A stretch of DNA of 64,000 nucleotides from positions 124,001 through 188,000 of the forward strand of contig DASQFN010000058.1 of the NCBI GenBank assembly GCA_035633115.1. Reading direction: 5' to 3'. Positions within the stretch are counted from its first letter, which is position 1; the number at the start of each line of letters is the position of its first letter. Both the position numbers and the translations under genes were made by a program. Below are positions 44,879 through 54,448 of this stretch, one piece after another. The notes under the pieces are model-generated. The model worked only from the letters and a program-made list of their open reading frames with translations. It made no database searches and was not told the origin of the DNA. This DNA is from Gemmatimonadaceae bacterium (GTDB taxonomy: Bacteria > Gemmatimonadota > Gemmatimonadetes > Gemmatimonadales > Gemmatimonadaceae).

Positions 44879-45766
44879 TCAGAAATGAATCTTGCGGTCT
44901 GCCGCCATTGCGACAAAGAGAAGCGCCAGATAAAGAAGCGAATACTTGTAGACCCACCACGCGGGCGCCGTCCAATCTGCGGCCCGCATCATTCTGATCA
45001 ACCCGCCGATGAAGAGTGCACCGAGGACGGCGGCGGAGGCGAGGTAGAGAATGCCGAATGCTCCGAACGTCACCGGTAGAATGGTGATCGCGACGAGAAT
45101 CACCGCGTAGGCGAGCATCTGCCGCATCGTCTCGCGCTCACCCCAGACGAGCGGTGCCATCGGCACGCCGGCCTTGTTGTAGTCGCGCTGTTTCAGCAGC
45201 GCGAGCGCCCAGAAATGCGGGGGAGTCCAGTAAAACACTATGAGGAAGAGATACACCGCAATCAGGTCCACTCTGCCTGTCATTGCGGCCCATCCGACGA
45301 GCGGTGGAAACGCCCCGGCAGCACCCCCGATGACGATGTTGTGCGGGGTGGTTCGCTTGAGCCACCGCGTGTAGACGTAGACGTAGAAGTAGAAGCCGCC
45401 CAGGGCAAGCGTCGCTGTGAGAACGTTCGTCAGCACGGCAAAGAGAAACGTCGCTGCCGTTGCGAGGGCGATCCCGAAGGCGAGGACAGACCTGCCGCTC
45501 ATCCGCCCACTCGGAATTGGCCGCAGTCGAGTGCGAGCCATTCGATCGTCGATGTCGCGGTCGAGATACATGTTCACCGCGTTGGCGCCGCCGGCCATGA
45601 GATAACCACCGACCATCACGACCAGCACCAGTCCGAAGGTCGGTGTGCCTGCGACATACATCGGTGCGACGGTCGTGACAAGAAGCAATGAGATGATGCG
45701 AGGCTTGGTGAGCATCACCATGTCGCGCACGAGTGTGTTCTGCGCAGTAGCTGCGACCGATGTCAT
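44879..45766 (-). CDS. ctaB: protoheme IX farnesyltransferase
   Basis: Makes heme O from protoheme IX and farnesyl diphosphate for heme-copper oxidases. The 295-residue protein has the aspartate-rich prenyl-diphosphate site as NMYLDRDIDDRMARTRLRPIPSGRM (the family N-x3-D-x2-D-x3-R-T-x2-R-P), YVYTRWLKRTTPHNIVIGGAAGAFPPLVGW, and about nine membrane helices. It overlaps the ctaA stop region by four bases, so heme O is passed directly to the heme A synthase. Confidence 0.97.
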   Translation of the reverse strand: MTSVAATAQNTLVRDMVMLTKPRIISLLLVTTVAPMYVAGTPTFGLVLVVMVGGYLMAGGANAVNMYLDRDIDDRMARTRLRPIPSGRMSGRSVLAFGIALATAATFLFAVLTNVLTATLALGGFYFYVYVYTRWLKRTTPHNIVIGGAAGAFPPLVGWAAMTGRVDLIAVYLFLIVFYWTPPHFWALALLKQRDYNKAGVPMAPLVWGERETMRQMLAYAVILVAITILPVTFGAFGILYLASAAVLGALFIGGLIRMMRAADWTAPAWWVYKYSLLYLALLFVAMAADRKIHF

Positions 45767-46701
45767 GCGGCCGCCGTCGCCAGGGCCCGCTTCTCAGTCG
45801 CCGCCGCGGGAGACGCAATTCGCGCGAGTCCCGCAAGCACGCAGACCGATAGCCACACGAAGGTGCCCGCCGCCTGGTGAAGCGAGCGCAGAACTGTCGG
45901 GAGGTGCATTTCAACCATTGCCGCCGCGATAAGGACCTGAAGAATCGCTGCGCCGAACGCTATTCGGGCTGCGAGTACCAGAACGCGCGGCTCCTTCCGT
46001 TTTGATATCGCCACCGCGGCTCCCCACAAGTGACCGAAGAGCAGAAATGCGACAACGCGGTGTGTTATCTGAACCGAGAGTCCGACGCCTCCGCTTTCCA
46101 CCCAGCGGCACCACGGGAAGCCCCCGCAAGCGACCGCGGCGTTCGGAAGATTTGCTGTCAGCGCTCCGAGTACCAGTGTCAGTGATGCGAGGACGATCGC
46201 AATGAAAGCGGAACGCCATGTTCGCGGAGTCGCGCCCTTCATGTCGGCTCCGGCGCCGAGGCCGCCGGAGCGGAGCACGGTGACCGCGAGAACCGCGAGC
46301 AGAGCCATCGCGATAGTGAGATGGCTGGCGACAATGAGAGCGTTCAGCCCGAGCTTCACAGTCGCAGCGCCGACGAGTGCCGCGAGAACCACGAGGACCG
46401 CCGCAAGCAGTGAAGACCGCAGCACTCCTCCCGGCCCCCCGACGCCTGGCTCCCCGCGCTTGAACACCGAGAGTAGAACGAGAGCGAGGATGGCGGTCGA
46501 AAGCGCGGCGGCCCCGTAGCGGTGGGATATCTCGATCAGAAGCGCAAATCCGCGATGCACCGGCGTAAAGGAGCCGTAGCAGTCGGGCCAATGGTCACCG
46601 CATCCGAGTCCCGAGCCGGTGATTCGCACAATTGCTCCGAAGACGATCTGGAGGTACGCGATGGCAAGCGTTGCGTACGCCAGGCGGCGGATGGACTTCA
46701 C
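45763..46701 (-). CDS. ctaA: heme A synthase
   Basis: Oxidises the methyl group of heme O to give heme A. The 312-residue, eight-helix protein carries the Glu/His residues of the first half (FALLIEISHRYGA) and the histidines of the second (ITHRVVAFLLFGHL, LRSLHQAAGTF). Two cysteine pairs (GCGDHWPDC and ACGGFPWC) lie in the periplasmic loops, as in the Cys-containing CtaA class. Followed by ctaB with an ATGA overlap; preceded by the CoxB-like miniprotein. Its presence implies an aa3- or ba3-type terminal oxidase encoded elsewhere. Confidence 0.97.
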   Translation of the reverse strand: MKSIRRLAYATLAIAYLQIVFGAIVRITGSGLGCGDHWPDCYGSFTPVHRGFALLIEISHRYGAAALSTAILALVLLSVFKRGEPGVGGPGGVLRSSLLAAVLVVLAALVGAATVKLGLNALIVASHLTIAMALLAVLAVTVLRSGGLGAGADMKGATPRTWRSAFIAIVLASLTLVLGALTANLPNAAVACGGFPWCRWVESGGVGLSVQITHRVVAFLLFGHLWGAAVAISKRKEPRVLVLAARIAFGAAILQVLIAAAMVEMHLPTVLRSLHQAAGTFVWLSVCVLAGLARIASPAAATEKRALATAAA

Positions 46702-46714
46702 CCGTCGGCGCTCG

Positions 46715-46933
46715 TCAGTGGATTGCGCGCCAGGTCGCGGCCAGCAGTGCGGCGAGCGCTATCGCGGGAAGCACTGCCCAGAGCATCTCCGCTCCACGTG
46801 GTGAATGCGGAATCGGGGCCGAAGACGAGGCGTTGCCGTGCGGAGAAAACACGGCGCGCAGGATTGCCAGCTCGGCAACAGCGCACGAGGCTGCGGCGAT
46901 GCAGAAGAGGATCTCGGCGAATTGCAGACTCAT
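46715..46933 (-). CDS. two-helix miniprotein resembling the CoxB transmembrane hairpin
   Basis: A 72-residue protein with two membrane helices (FAEILFCIAAASCAVAELAI; LWAVLPAIALAALLAATW). The linker and second helix read HSPRGAEMLWAVLPAIALA, close to the lEivWtiiPaiil pattern that opens helix 2 of cytochrome c oxidase subunit II. The CuA cupredoxin domain is absent. It is 13 bases upstream of ctaA and reads in the same direction, so it is the first gene of the miniprotein-ctaA-ctaB operon. The similarity is judged by eye; a neutral call would be a small membrane protein. Confidence 0.6.
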   Translation of the reverse strand: MSLQFAEILFCIAAASCAVAELAILRAVFSPHGNASSSAPIPHSPRGAEMLWAVLPAIALAALLAATWRAIH

Positions 46934-47029
46934 GTTTGCTCTTCAGCCCGCACACGGCGTCTCAAACTGGAATGCATCTCGCGCAGAAAGCTACTCGCGG
47001 CCCCCGCGCCTTTGCAGTAGCGTTCCCGA

Positions 47030-48445
47030 ATGTCCGATCCCTTTCGGAACACGCCTCCGCTTACGGTCGCTGACGTCCCGCAGCTTCAGGACACGCTGGC
47101 GACGCGCCCTCGTATACTCCCGCGGAGAATCGGATTCTGGACTGGCGTTGCGATTCTGATCGGCTCGACCATCGGCTCCGGAATCTTCCGCTCGCCCGCA
47201 GGAATTGCCGACAAGCTTCCCGGCCCACTGCCGCTCCTCTCGGTCTGGGTGATGGGAGGTGTCTTCGCTCTCTGTGGCGCGCTCACGCTGGCCGAGGCGG
47301 CGAGCGCCTATCCGCAGACGGGAGGAGTGTACGTGTTCCTCCGCGAAGCGTGGGGACGACTCGCTGCGTTCCTCTTCGGATGGTCAGAGCTGGTGATGAT
47401 TCGCGCCGCATCGCTCGGCGCGATCTCCACCACGTTTTCAGAATATCTCATTCGAGTGACTGGCAACGATCCATTGGTCGCTCCATATAGTGGATACACG
47501 CACTACGTCGCGGCCGGAGCGATAATCGTGGCGGGTGCGACCAATTACATCGGTGTGCGCACGGCGGGGACGGTTCAGAACATCACGACTCTGGCCAAAG
47601 TGGGCGGCCTGCTTTTCATCATCTCGTTCGCGTTCGTCATCGCCCTTCCGTCGAGCGGTGGTCACTACACGCCGGCGGTGCCTCCGGGAAGCTTCTCGAT
47701 CGGTGCGTTCGGTCTCGCCCTGGTGTCGGTGCTCTGGGTGTACGACGGCTGGGCCGACGTGAGCTTCGTGGCCGGCGAAGTAAAGAATCCCCAGCGGAAT
47801 CTTCCGCGGATTCTGATCACCGGCACCCTGGTGATCATCGTGATCTATGCTCTGGCGAACCTTGCCTACCTCGCGGTGATGCCGATCGAGGAGATGCGCC
47901 AGTCGAAGCTCGTCGCGGCGGATGTTGCCCAGCGTCTGATGGGGGCCGCAGGTGTCGCGTTCATCGCGACGGTGGTGATGATCTCGACCTTCGGGACGCT
48001 GAACGGAACGATGATCACCGGCCCGAGGGTTATTTTCGCGATGGCGGATGACGGTCTGCTGTTCCGCTCACTCGGGCGCGTTCATCCCCGGTACAAGACG
48101 CCTTCCACTTCGATCGTCGTGATCACGGTGATAGCGGTAGCCTTCGTGCTCGTTGGAACGTTCGAGCAACTTGCCGATGCGTTCGTGACGGCGATCGTTC
48201 CGTTCTACGCGCTTGCCGTGGCGTCGGTTTTCGTGTTCAGGAAGCGCGCCGGCTACGATCCGCCATTTCGCGTCCCGCTTTATCCTCTCGTTCCGGCGAT
48301 TTTCATTCTCTCCACGATTTTCCTCCTGTCGAACGCGATAATCGACCCCGGAAGCAGGTGGCAGACGCTCGGCGTGCTCGGCGGAATTGTGGCTGGAATC
48401 CCGGTTTACTTCGCGACTGTCGGACGGCGGAAAGCGGCTGCGTGA
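47030..48445 (+). CDS. APC-family amino acid permease
   Basis: A 471-residue secondary transporter with twelve helices. The first helix has the family motif AILIGSTIGSGIFRSPAGIA (the GSGIF loop that binds the amino acid backbone), and later ALVSVLWVYDGWADVSFVAGEVKNPQRN matches helix 6 and the loop of LAT/APC exchangers. The N-terminal 30 residues are a soluble, Pro-rich lead. The substrate is unknown, probably a neutral amino acid. Divergent from the ctaA operon over 96 bases. Confidence 0.92.
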   Translation: MSDPFRNTPPLTVADVPQLQDTLATRPRILPRRIGFWTGVAILIGSTIGSGIFRSPAGIADKLPGPLPLLSVWVMGGVFALCGALTLAEAASAYPQTGGVYVFLREAWGRLAAFLFGWSELVMIRAASLGAISTTFSEYLIRVTGNDPLVAPYSGYTHYVAAGAIIVAGATNYIGVRTAGTVQNITTLAKVGGLLFIISFAFVIALPSSGGHYTPAVPPGSFSIGAFGLALVSVLWVYDGWADVSFVAGEVKNPQRNLPRILITGTLVIIVIYALANLAYLAVMPIEEMRQSKLVAADVAQRLMGAAGVAFIATVVMISTFGTLNGTMITGPRVIFAMADDGLLFRSLGRVHPRYKTPSTSIVVITVIAVAFVLVGTFEQLADAFVTAIVPFYALAVASVFVFRKRAGYDPPFRVPLYPLVPAIFILSTIFLLSNAIIDPGSRWQTLGVLGGIVAGIPVYFATVGRRKAAA

Positions 48446-48523
48446 GCCCGTCGCAACAAGTCGCTGTACCCAAGCCGCCTGTCGGCAGTTCATGATACCG
48501 TTGTTACCGAAAAATTGCTTGCA

Positions 48524-48533
48524 GCCACGTGGC
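48524..48533. promoter_or_regulatory. perfect 10-base palindrome upstream of the TonB receptor
   Basis: GCCACGTGGC is the best symmetric site in the 265-base gap 48446-48710, which otherwise holds no gene and no other feature I can name. It sits 178 bases ahead of the receptor ATG and could be an operator. A TTGCTT just upstream could be a -35 box. Confidence 0.25.
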
Positions 48534-48710
48534 ACTGCTGGTAGCTTTTACGCTTCAAATACAGCCGCCATGGCGTCGCTGAGAGAGACCAAACTGACAT
48601 AAGCGCAGTACGGGGCCACGCTCGGCGCCCTTCGATCACGTCACTCATTAGGTACGGCTTTGCTCATCAGGGTCAGCTTCCATTTTCCAACCTCCCGGAC
48701 AGATCCACAC

Positions 48711-51700
48711 ATGCCCATACGACGTTTGAAAGGCAGCATCGTTGCGATCGGCGCTTTGCTTCTCGCTTCACTTGGCACCGACGCCCTCGCGCAGGGGATC
48801 ACCACAGGCGCTATAAGTGGATTCGTCACCGACAGCGCCGGTAACGGGATCGTAGGCGCCCAGATCCAGATCAGCAACCGCGCGACTGGTTCCAGTACTC
48901 GTACAAGCTCACGCGAGGGCGGACGCTACCTGGTGCAGGGCCTCGAAGTCGGCGGTCCTTACACCATTGTTGCCCGGCTGATCGGATTCAATCCCGAGAC
49001 GCGCGAGAACGTGACTGTCGGGTTAACGCAGAATGTTCGCGCCGATTTTCGGCTCTCTGCGCGGGCGACCACTCTTGCGACGGTCGAAGTGCGCAGCGCC
49101 ATCGACGTGTCCCCGAGCAGCGCCGGGACCAGGACGATAATCTCGGACTCAGTCCTGCGCCGAATCCCCAGCCTGAACCGCAATCTCGCTGACTTCGTCA
49201 ACATCGCGCCGCAGGTTTCGTCCTCGGGTCCGGGCTATTCCGCTGGTGGAATGTCGAACCGGATGAACAACGTGCAGCTGGACGGGGCAACCGAGCGAGA
49301 TGTATTTGGGCTTGGGACCACCGGACAGCCAGGCGCGCAGACCAACTCCAAGTCCATTTCCATCGATGCGGTGAAGGAGCTTCAGATTCTCCTTGCGCCG
49401 TTCGATGTGCGTCAGGGCAACTTCGGCGGCTTGCTCCTTAACGTCGTAACAAAAAACGGCACCAATGATGTAACTGGTACCGCTTACACGTTTTATAGAA
49501 ACCAGAACTACGGCCGAAATGTGCCGACGCTGCGAGCCGCCCCATACGTTAATAAAAGTTACGGCTTCACTCTCGGTGGGCCCATCGTGAAGGACAGGCT
49601 CCATTTCTTCGTCGCGCCGGAGTGGAAAAAGGAGTCTTCGCCAATCAGCGGCCCCTACCTAGGGCAGCCGGCCAGCGCGACGGTTCCGTTCGCCGCTGAC
49701 TCCGCAACCCTCCTCCGATTCGAGAACGCCTTCCGGACGCACAATGCCGAGCCCGGCACGCCTGGGGCTGTCACAGGCGAGAATCCGGTGTCGAACTTTT
49801 TTGGGCGTCTCGACATGCGCTTTAACGAAAGTCACCGAGCCGTATTTCATTACAATTACGGCATCGGCCAGCTTCCGTCGCGGCTCGAGAACTTCCGTTC
49901 CGCGAGCGCAATCGTGTATACGAGCAACTTTCACGATTACACCCAGACGAAACACGCGCCGGTTCTCCAGCTCTTCTCCAGCTTCTCGAACGGCTCGTTC
50001 AACGAGCTGTTTCTGGGTTATAACCGGGTGAGAGATCGTCGCGTTCCGCCCACGCAATTCCCCCAGGTCCAGATCACCGTGCCACGGACGGGTGGTGGAA
50101 CTGCCTCGATCTTTGCCGGTGCTGACGCGTCCTCCATGGTCAATGAGCTGGACACAGACACTTACGAGATCACGGACAACTACACCAAACCCTTCGGAAA
50201 CCATACCGTCACCGTCGGTACTCGCAACGAGCTTGTAAAGCTTCGCAACCAGTTCCTGCAGAACTCGTTCGGCGTATGGACCTTCACCAGTCTCGCCAAT
50301 TTTGAGACCGGCACCGCGGGGACCTTCCGCCGCGCCATCATTCTCCGGGACAGCGGAAACGTGTACTTCGACGCGCTCCAGACCGCGCTCTACGCACAGG
50401 ACCAGTGGCAGGTAAGCCAGAAGTTCGGGGTGACACTTGGCCTTCGCGCTGACATCAGCAGTTTCCTGACGGACATCCCGTATTTCGCCCCGATCGACAG
50501 CGCGTACGGTCGCCGGACGGATGACATCCCAAAACGCTCGGTACAGTTCTCGCCGCGGGTGGGCTGGAACTACGACATTACTGGAAACCAGGCGAATATT
50601 TTCCGAGGTGGACTTGGCCTGTTCGTGGGCGTACCTCCGTATGTCTGGCTCGAGAACGCCTACATCAACAACGGCCTGATCCTCGCAAACCTGAGCTGCG
50701 GTGGGTCCGTGCCTAACCCCGCTCCCAAGTTCAGTGTTGACCCGAACGTATACAATACCTGCGCGGACGGCGGCGGCAGCCAGCCGGTCGGCACGGTCAA
50801 CTTCCTCGACGAGAGTCTCAAGTTCCCGCAGCCAATGCGGCTCACCGTTGGATTCGACAAAGTGCTTCGGGGCAACGTGGTGGCAACGGTCGAAGGCCTG
50901 TTCTCGAAGACCCTCAACCAGTTCTTCTTCGTCAATCGGAACCTGCGCTCGACTCCGCGGGGAGTCGATCTACACGGCCGCCCCCTCTACGGCGACACCA
51001 TCCTCACCAATGGGGTAGCGCGCCCGAGCCTTCCGGATGCCGTCCGGGTAAACGGCGGCTTGGCCCGGTTCGGCACGGCGGTAGACCTCATAAATCAGAG
51101 CCAAGACTTCGCGTACAACCTCACGGCTCAGTTGCGGAAGCGCTACGCCGGCAACTGGGAGGGGTCAGCTGCCTACACCTACTCGAAGGCTCGTGACGTG
51201 CAAAGCTTCGCCTCAAGCACGCACCTCTCCAACTTTTCATTCGGCCGTACAACCGCCGGCGACATTTTCGACCCGTATACGAGCATCAGTCTTTTCGATC
51301 AGCCACACAAGATCTCGATGAATGGGACCTACACGTTCCGGTGGCTGAAAAACTTCTCTACAGACCTGTCGGCCAGCTATTTCGGTGTTTCCGGCGCTCC
51401 CCACGACTACATCTACGATCGAGGCGCTTCGACGGGTTCCGGCGACCTGAACGCCGACGGCACTCAGGGCAACGACCTGATCTATGTTCCCACCGACGCG
51501 CGGTTGCCGAGCGAGATACTGTTCACGAACTCGGGAAGTGGAGCCAGCCTTGTCACCGCTGTTGCTCAGGCGGAAGCATTCGAGAAGTTCATCGAAAATT
51601 CCCCGTGTCTGAGCAGGCAACGTGGACAAATACTCGAGCGCAACTCGTGCCGTCTGCCGTTTTTTAACAACTTCAACGTATCCGTCCGGCAGTCAGTTCC

Positions 51701-51965
51701 AACGCTTTCCGGCCAGAGTTTGTCAGTACAGTTCGATATCTTCAATTTCGGCAATCTGCTCAACAAGAACTGGGGCAAGGTCCAGATTACCCAGGCCAGT
51801 ACTCGCAACAACGTCCCGATTCTCCAGCACTCCGGGCAGACTGGGATCGATCCGAAGACGGCGCAGAGCACCTTCAACTTCAATGTGAACACCAAGGAAT
51901 ACGTAGTTGGAGACTTGGTATCCAGTTACTGGCGGTCTCAGCTCTCGGTTCGTTACAGCTTCTAG
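48711..51965 (+). CDS. TonB-dependent receptor with a carboxypeptidase-regulatory N-terminal domain (Oar-like)
   Basis: A 1084-residue outer-membrane receptor. It has a signal peptide (GSIVAIGALLLASLGTDALA), a CarboxypepD_reg beta sandwich at about 30-115 (TTGAISGFVTDSAGNGIVGA), a plug domain (NRNLADFVNIAPQVSSSGPG, ISIDAVKELQILLAPFDVRQG), and a 22-strand-type barrel that ends in RYSF with the C-terminal Phe required by BAM. There is no clear TonB box visible. Such Oar-type receptors in FCB bacteria import large or peptide/glycan substrates, or take part in surface adhesion; the ligand is unknown. A strong hairpin follows. ATG 48711 is chosen over 48660 because it gives a proper signal peptide. 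Confidence 0.9.
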   Translation: MPIRRLKGSIVAIGALLLASLGTDALAQGITTGAISGFVTDSAGNGIVGAQIQISNRATGSSTRTSSREGGRYLVQGLEVGGPYTIVARLIGFNPETRENVTVGLTQNVRADFRLSARATTLATVEVRSAIDVSPSSAGTRTIISDSVLRRIPSLNRNLADFVNIAPQVSSSGPGYSAGGMSNRMNNVQLDGATERDVFGLGTTGQPGAQTNSKSISIDAVKELQILLAPFDVRQGNFGGLLLNVVTKNGTNDVTGTAYTFYRNQNYGRNVPTLRAAPYVNKSYGFTLGGPIVKDRLHFFVAPEWKKESSPISGPYLGQPASATVPFAADSATLLRFENAFRTHNAEPGTPGAVTGENPVSNFFGRLDMRFNESHRAVFHYNYGIGQLPSRLENFRSASAIVYTSNFHDYTQTKHAPVLQLFSSFSNGSFNELFLGYNRVRDRRVPPTQFPQVQITVPRTGGGTASIFAGADASSMVNELDTDTYEITDNYTKPFGNHTVTVGTRNELVKLRNQFLQNSFGVWTFTSLANFETGTAGTFRRAIILRDSGNVYFDALQTALYAQDQWQVSQKFGVTLGLRADISSFLTDIPYFAPIDSAYGRRTDDIPKRSVQFSPRVGWNYDITGNQANIFRGGLGLFVGVPPYVWLENAYINNGLILANLSCGGSVPNPAPKFSVDPNVYNTCADGGGSQPVGTVNFLDESLKFPQPMRLTVGFDKVLRGNVVATVEGLFSKTLNQFFFVNRNLRSTPRGVDLHGRPLYGDTILTNGVARPSLPDAVRVNGGLARFGTAVDLINQSQDFAYNLTAQLRKRYAGNWEGSAAYTYSKARDVQSFASSTHLSNFSFGRTTAGDIFDPYTSISLFDQPHKISMNGTYTFRWLKNFSTDLSASYFGVSGAPHDYIYDRGASTGSGDLNADGTQGNDLIYVPTDARLPSEILFTNSGSGASLVTAVAQAEAFEKFIENSPCLSRQRGQILERNSCRLPFFNNFNVSVRQSVPTLSGQSLSVQFDIFNFGNLLNKNWGKVQITQASTRNNVPILQHSGQTGIDPKTAQSTFNFNVNTKEYVVGDLVSSYWRSQLSVRYSF

Positions 51966-51983
51966 CATGCGGGTATGATGGCT

Positions 51984-52015
51984 AAGCGGGCACGAATTTC
52001 GGTTCGTGCCCGCTT
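51984..52015 (+). terminator. strong stem-loop terminator after the TonB receptor
   Basis: AAGCGGGCACGAA (51984-51996) pairs perfectly with TTCGTGCCCGCTT (52003-52015) around a six-base loop, 18 bases past the receptor stop. The T-tract is short, but the 13-pair stem is the strongest in the window. It separates the two TonB receptor genes. Confidence 0.75.
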
Positions 52016-52037
52016 TGCGTCCGGTTAGTTTCTTGGG

Positions 52038-54221
52038 ATGAAGCCGTGCCCGGTCACCTTCGTCCTCAAGGCAGTTCTCCTTCTCGCCGCGTCAGCCGTC
52101 GACGCTCAGGAGCCGGCGCCCGACTCGACTGGCGACTCCACCGTAGCGACGCCGCCAACCGCTGCCGACTCCGCCCGCACTCGCCTGCCTACAGTTACAG
52201 TCAAAGCAGCAAGAGCCGCACAGTCCACCTTCGCCATTCCGCTGGCGATTACGGTCGTAGGGCGTGAGAGGCTCGAGAACCGCCGGGGATACTCTCTCGA
52301 CGAGGCGCTCCAGGATGTTCCCGGAGTCGTCGCGCAATCGCGCGCCGGCGGAAGCGACATTCGACTTTCGATTCGCGGGTTTGGTGCGCGTGGCGCCGGC
52401 GACAGATCCAACGCCGGGACATCTCGCGGCGTACGCGTTCTTCTCGACGGGATCCCCGAGACCGAGCCCGACGGCCGCACGTCGTTCGACCTTATCGATC
52501 TTGCCGCCGCCGAGCGCCTGGAGGTGGTGAGATCGAATGCGTCGGCGCTTTGGGGCAATGCCGGTGGAGGCGTAGTCAGTATTTCCACGGTTCCTTCGTT
52601 CGAGAAGTTCTTCGCTGATCTACAGCAGATCGGTGGAAGCTTCGGGCTCCGGCGCAGCGTCGTGCGAGCCGGTACGAGGCTCGGCACGGGCTCTCTCGTG
52701 GCCACATTTACGAATACCTCGCAGCACGGCTGGCGCGATCGTTCGGACAGCCGCCGCTTCCTTCTCAACACCGCCCTCACTTCACAGCTCGGCGGGAGTA
52801 CCGACTTCGGCCTTTTCGTCAGCGCGGCGAACGACCTGTTCCATATTCCGGGTCCATTGACGATGGCCGAAGCGCTGGCGACCCCGCGAATCGCAAACGC
52901 GACGTACGCCTCGCGCGACGAGCGCCGCTTCAATCGCCTCGGACGCATCGGTATGACGCTCGAGCATTCGTTCGGCGAATCGAGCTCACTGTCGGGAATG
53001 CTTTTCGTCAACCCGAAGGTGCTGCAAAGGTCGGAGCGCAACACGTTCCGCGACTTCAACCGCTACCACCTGGGCGGCAACGTCGTTTATCGAGGCTCGG
53101 CCGCTGTCTCCCCTCGGTTGCGGGCGACGACATTGCTCGGTGTGGACGAGGCTTATCAGAACGGAACGATCCTGTTTTATTCGCTGACCCCCGAGGGAAC
53201 GCGGGGCACGGAGCTCCGCGACAACAAGGGGGAGGGTGCGCTCAACAGCGGCATTTTCGCTCAGGAGGAGCTGCTCTTCAACGAGCGCCTGGGACTCGAT
53301 CTTGGAGCGCGCTACGACGTGATCCGCTATGACTATCGGAGCTTCATCGACCCGTCGCTGGATGCCGTCAAGTCGTTTTCACGCTTGACTCCGAAGATAG
53401 GAGTGAACTATCGACCGTCATCCGTGCACAGCTTTTATGCGAGCGTCGGCGGCGGAATCGAGGCGCCGGCGGGGAACGAGACCGACCCCGCTTCGACGTT
53501 CGGACAGGACACCGTCACGGCGATAAATCCGCTCCTCGATGCCATTCGTTCAACCACTTTCGAGCTCGGGACAAAGCACGCGCTGGTGCTTGCGGCTCTG
53601 GCTGATGCGACGCTCGCGTACGACGTAGCGGGCTACTGGACGGAAGTCACGAACGACATCGTCCCCTATCGCGGTGGCCGTTTCTTTTTCACCGCGGGAA
53701 AGGTGAGACGCCGCGGCGTCGAGGCGGGCGCGTCGCTCGTGTTGCCTGCAGGTCTCGAGCTCCGCGGAAACGCGAGTTACTCACGCAACCGCTACATCGA
53801 GTACACAGTCGACTCCGTGCACTACGGGAAGCCGGGAGCAATCGCGGACTACGCGGGGAATGCGGTTGCCGGAGTTCCGGGGACTTCGTACTTCGCGAGT
53901 GTCGCGCATCCGCTGGGCCCCGTCATACCGCTGAGGCTCGAGTTGTCGCTGCGCGGGGTAGGGGATTACTTCGCCGACGATGCCAACGTCGTTCGTGTCC
54001 CCGACTACCATACGGTAGCGCTCACGATGTCGACTAGTCGACTGATCCATCTGAGCAGTCAGATCGGGCTTCGTGCTTTCGTGGCGGTGGAGAATCTCAC
54101 CGATCGGCGGTACATCGGCTCCGCTTTTGTGAATCCCGATGTAGTGAATGGTGTGCCCGTTGCGTTCGAGCCGGGCTCCCCACGGGCATTCGTCGTGTCA
54201 GTTTCGCTCGGGTGGAGATAG
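52038..54221 (+). CDS. TonB-dependent receptor
   Basis: A 727-residue receptor of the FepA/FhuA-like size class, with signal peptide (VLKAVLLLAASAVDA), an acidic Pro/Thr-rich lead, a plug (SLDEALQDVPGVVAQSRAGGSDIRLSIRGFGARGAGDRS and RVLLDGIPETEPDG) and a barrel. TVTVKAARAAQS after the lead may be the TonB-box region. Its ligand may be a siderophore or vitamin. It ends SLGWR, without the usual terminal aromatic residue, and its stop codon abuts the left inverted repeat of the GxxExxY element. It follows the terminator of the previous receptor, so it needs its own promoter in the 72-base gap. Confidence 0.9.
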   Translation: MKPCPVTFVLKAVLLLAASAVDAQEPAPDSTGDSTVATPPTAADSARTRLPTVTVKAARAAQSTFAIPLAITVVGRERLENRRGYSLDEALQDVPGVVAQSRAGGSDIRLSIRGFGARGAGDRSNAGTSRGVRVLLDGIPETEPDGRTSFDLIDLAAAERLEVVRSNASALWGNAGGGVVSISTVPSFEKFFADLQQIGGSFGLRRSVVRAGTRLGTGSLVATFTNTSQHGWRDRSDSRRFLLNTALTSQLGGSTDFGLFVSAANDLFHIPGPLTMAEALATPRIANATYASRDERRFNRLGRIGMTLEHSFGESSSLSGMLFVNPKVLQRSERNTFRDFNRYHLGGNVVYRGSAAVSPRLRATTLLGVDEAYQNGTILFYSLTPEGTRGTELRDNKGEGALNSGIFAQEELLFNERLGLDLGARYDVIRYDYRSFIDPSLDAVKSFSRLTPKIGVNYRPSSVHSFYASVGGGIEAPAGNETDPASTFGQDTVTAINPLLDAIRSTTFELGTKHALVLAALADATLAYDVAGYWTEVTNDIVPYRGGRFFFTAGKVRRRGVEAGASLVLPAGLELRGNASYSRNRYIEYTVDSVHYGKPGAIADYAGNAVAGVPGTSYFASVAHPLGPVIPLRLELSLRGVGDYFADDANVVRVPDYHTVALTMSTSRLIHLSSQIGLRAFVAVENLTDRRYIGSAFVNPDVVNGVPVAFEPGSPRAFVVSVSLGWR

Positions 54222-54350
54222 CAGAGAACTGCCTGCCGCAGGGGCGCAGAGGAGCAGAGAAAACCAGTTTAGGGGAACAGCCCGCGCGGCTCGGGCCTTT
54301 CCGCGCCGAGCTGAAAGAAACAGCTCTGCGTCTCTGCTCCTCTGCGGCGG
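54221..54350. repeat. left inverted repeat of the GxxExxY element (foldback)
   Basis: Positions 54221-54314 match the reverse complement of 54933-55026 at about nine of ten bases by hand alignment. The full copy runs to 54350 and is itself a foldback: its outer end (GCCGCAGGGGCGCAGAGGAG) and inner end (CTGCTCCTCTGCGGCGG) are near reverse complements, with a GC-rich hairpin between. It begins at the stop codon of the TonB receptor gene. Confidence 0.85.
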
Positions 54351-54448
54351 CTAGGCTCTGCTAGCTCCGGGGCCGGGTTGACCGTTTTTGATGATTCGAG
54401 TCAAAACCGGGTTTCGCCGTTACGGGTCGCGCGATGTTGTCTTAAGGG

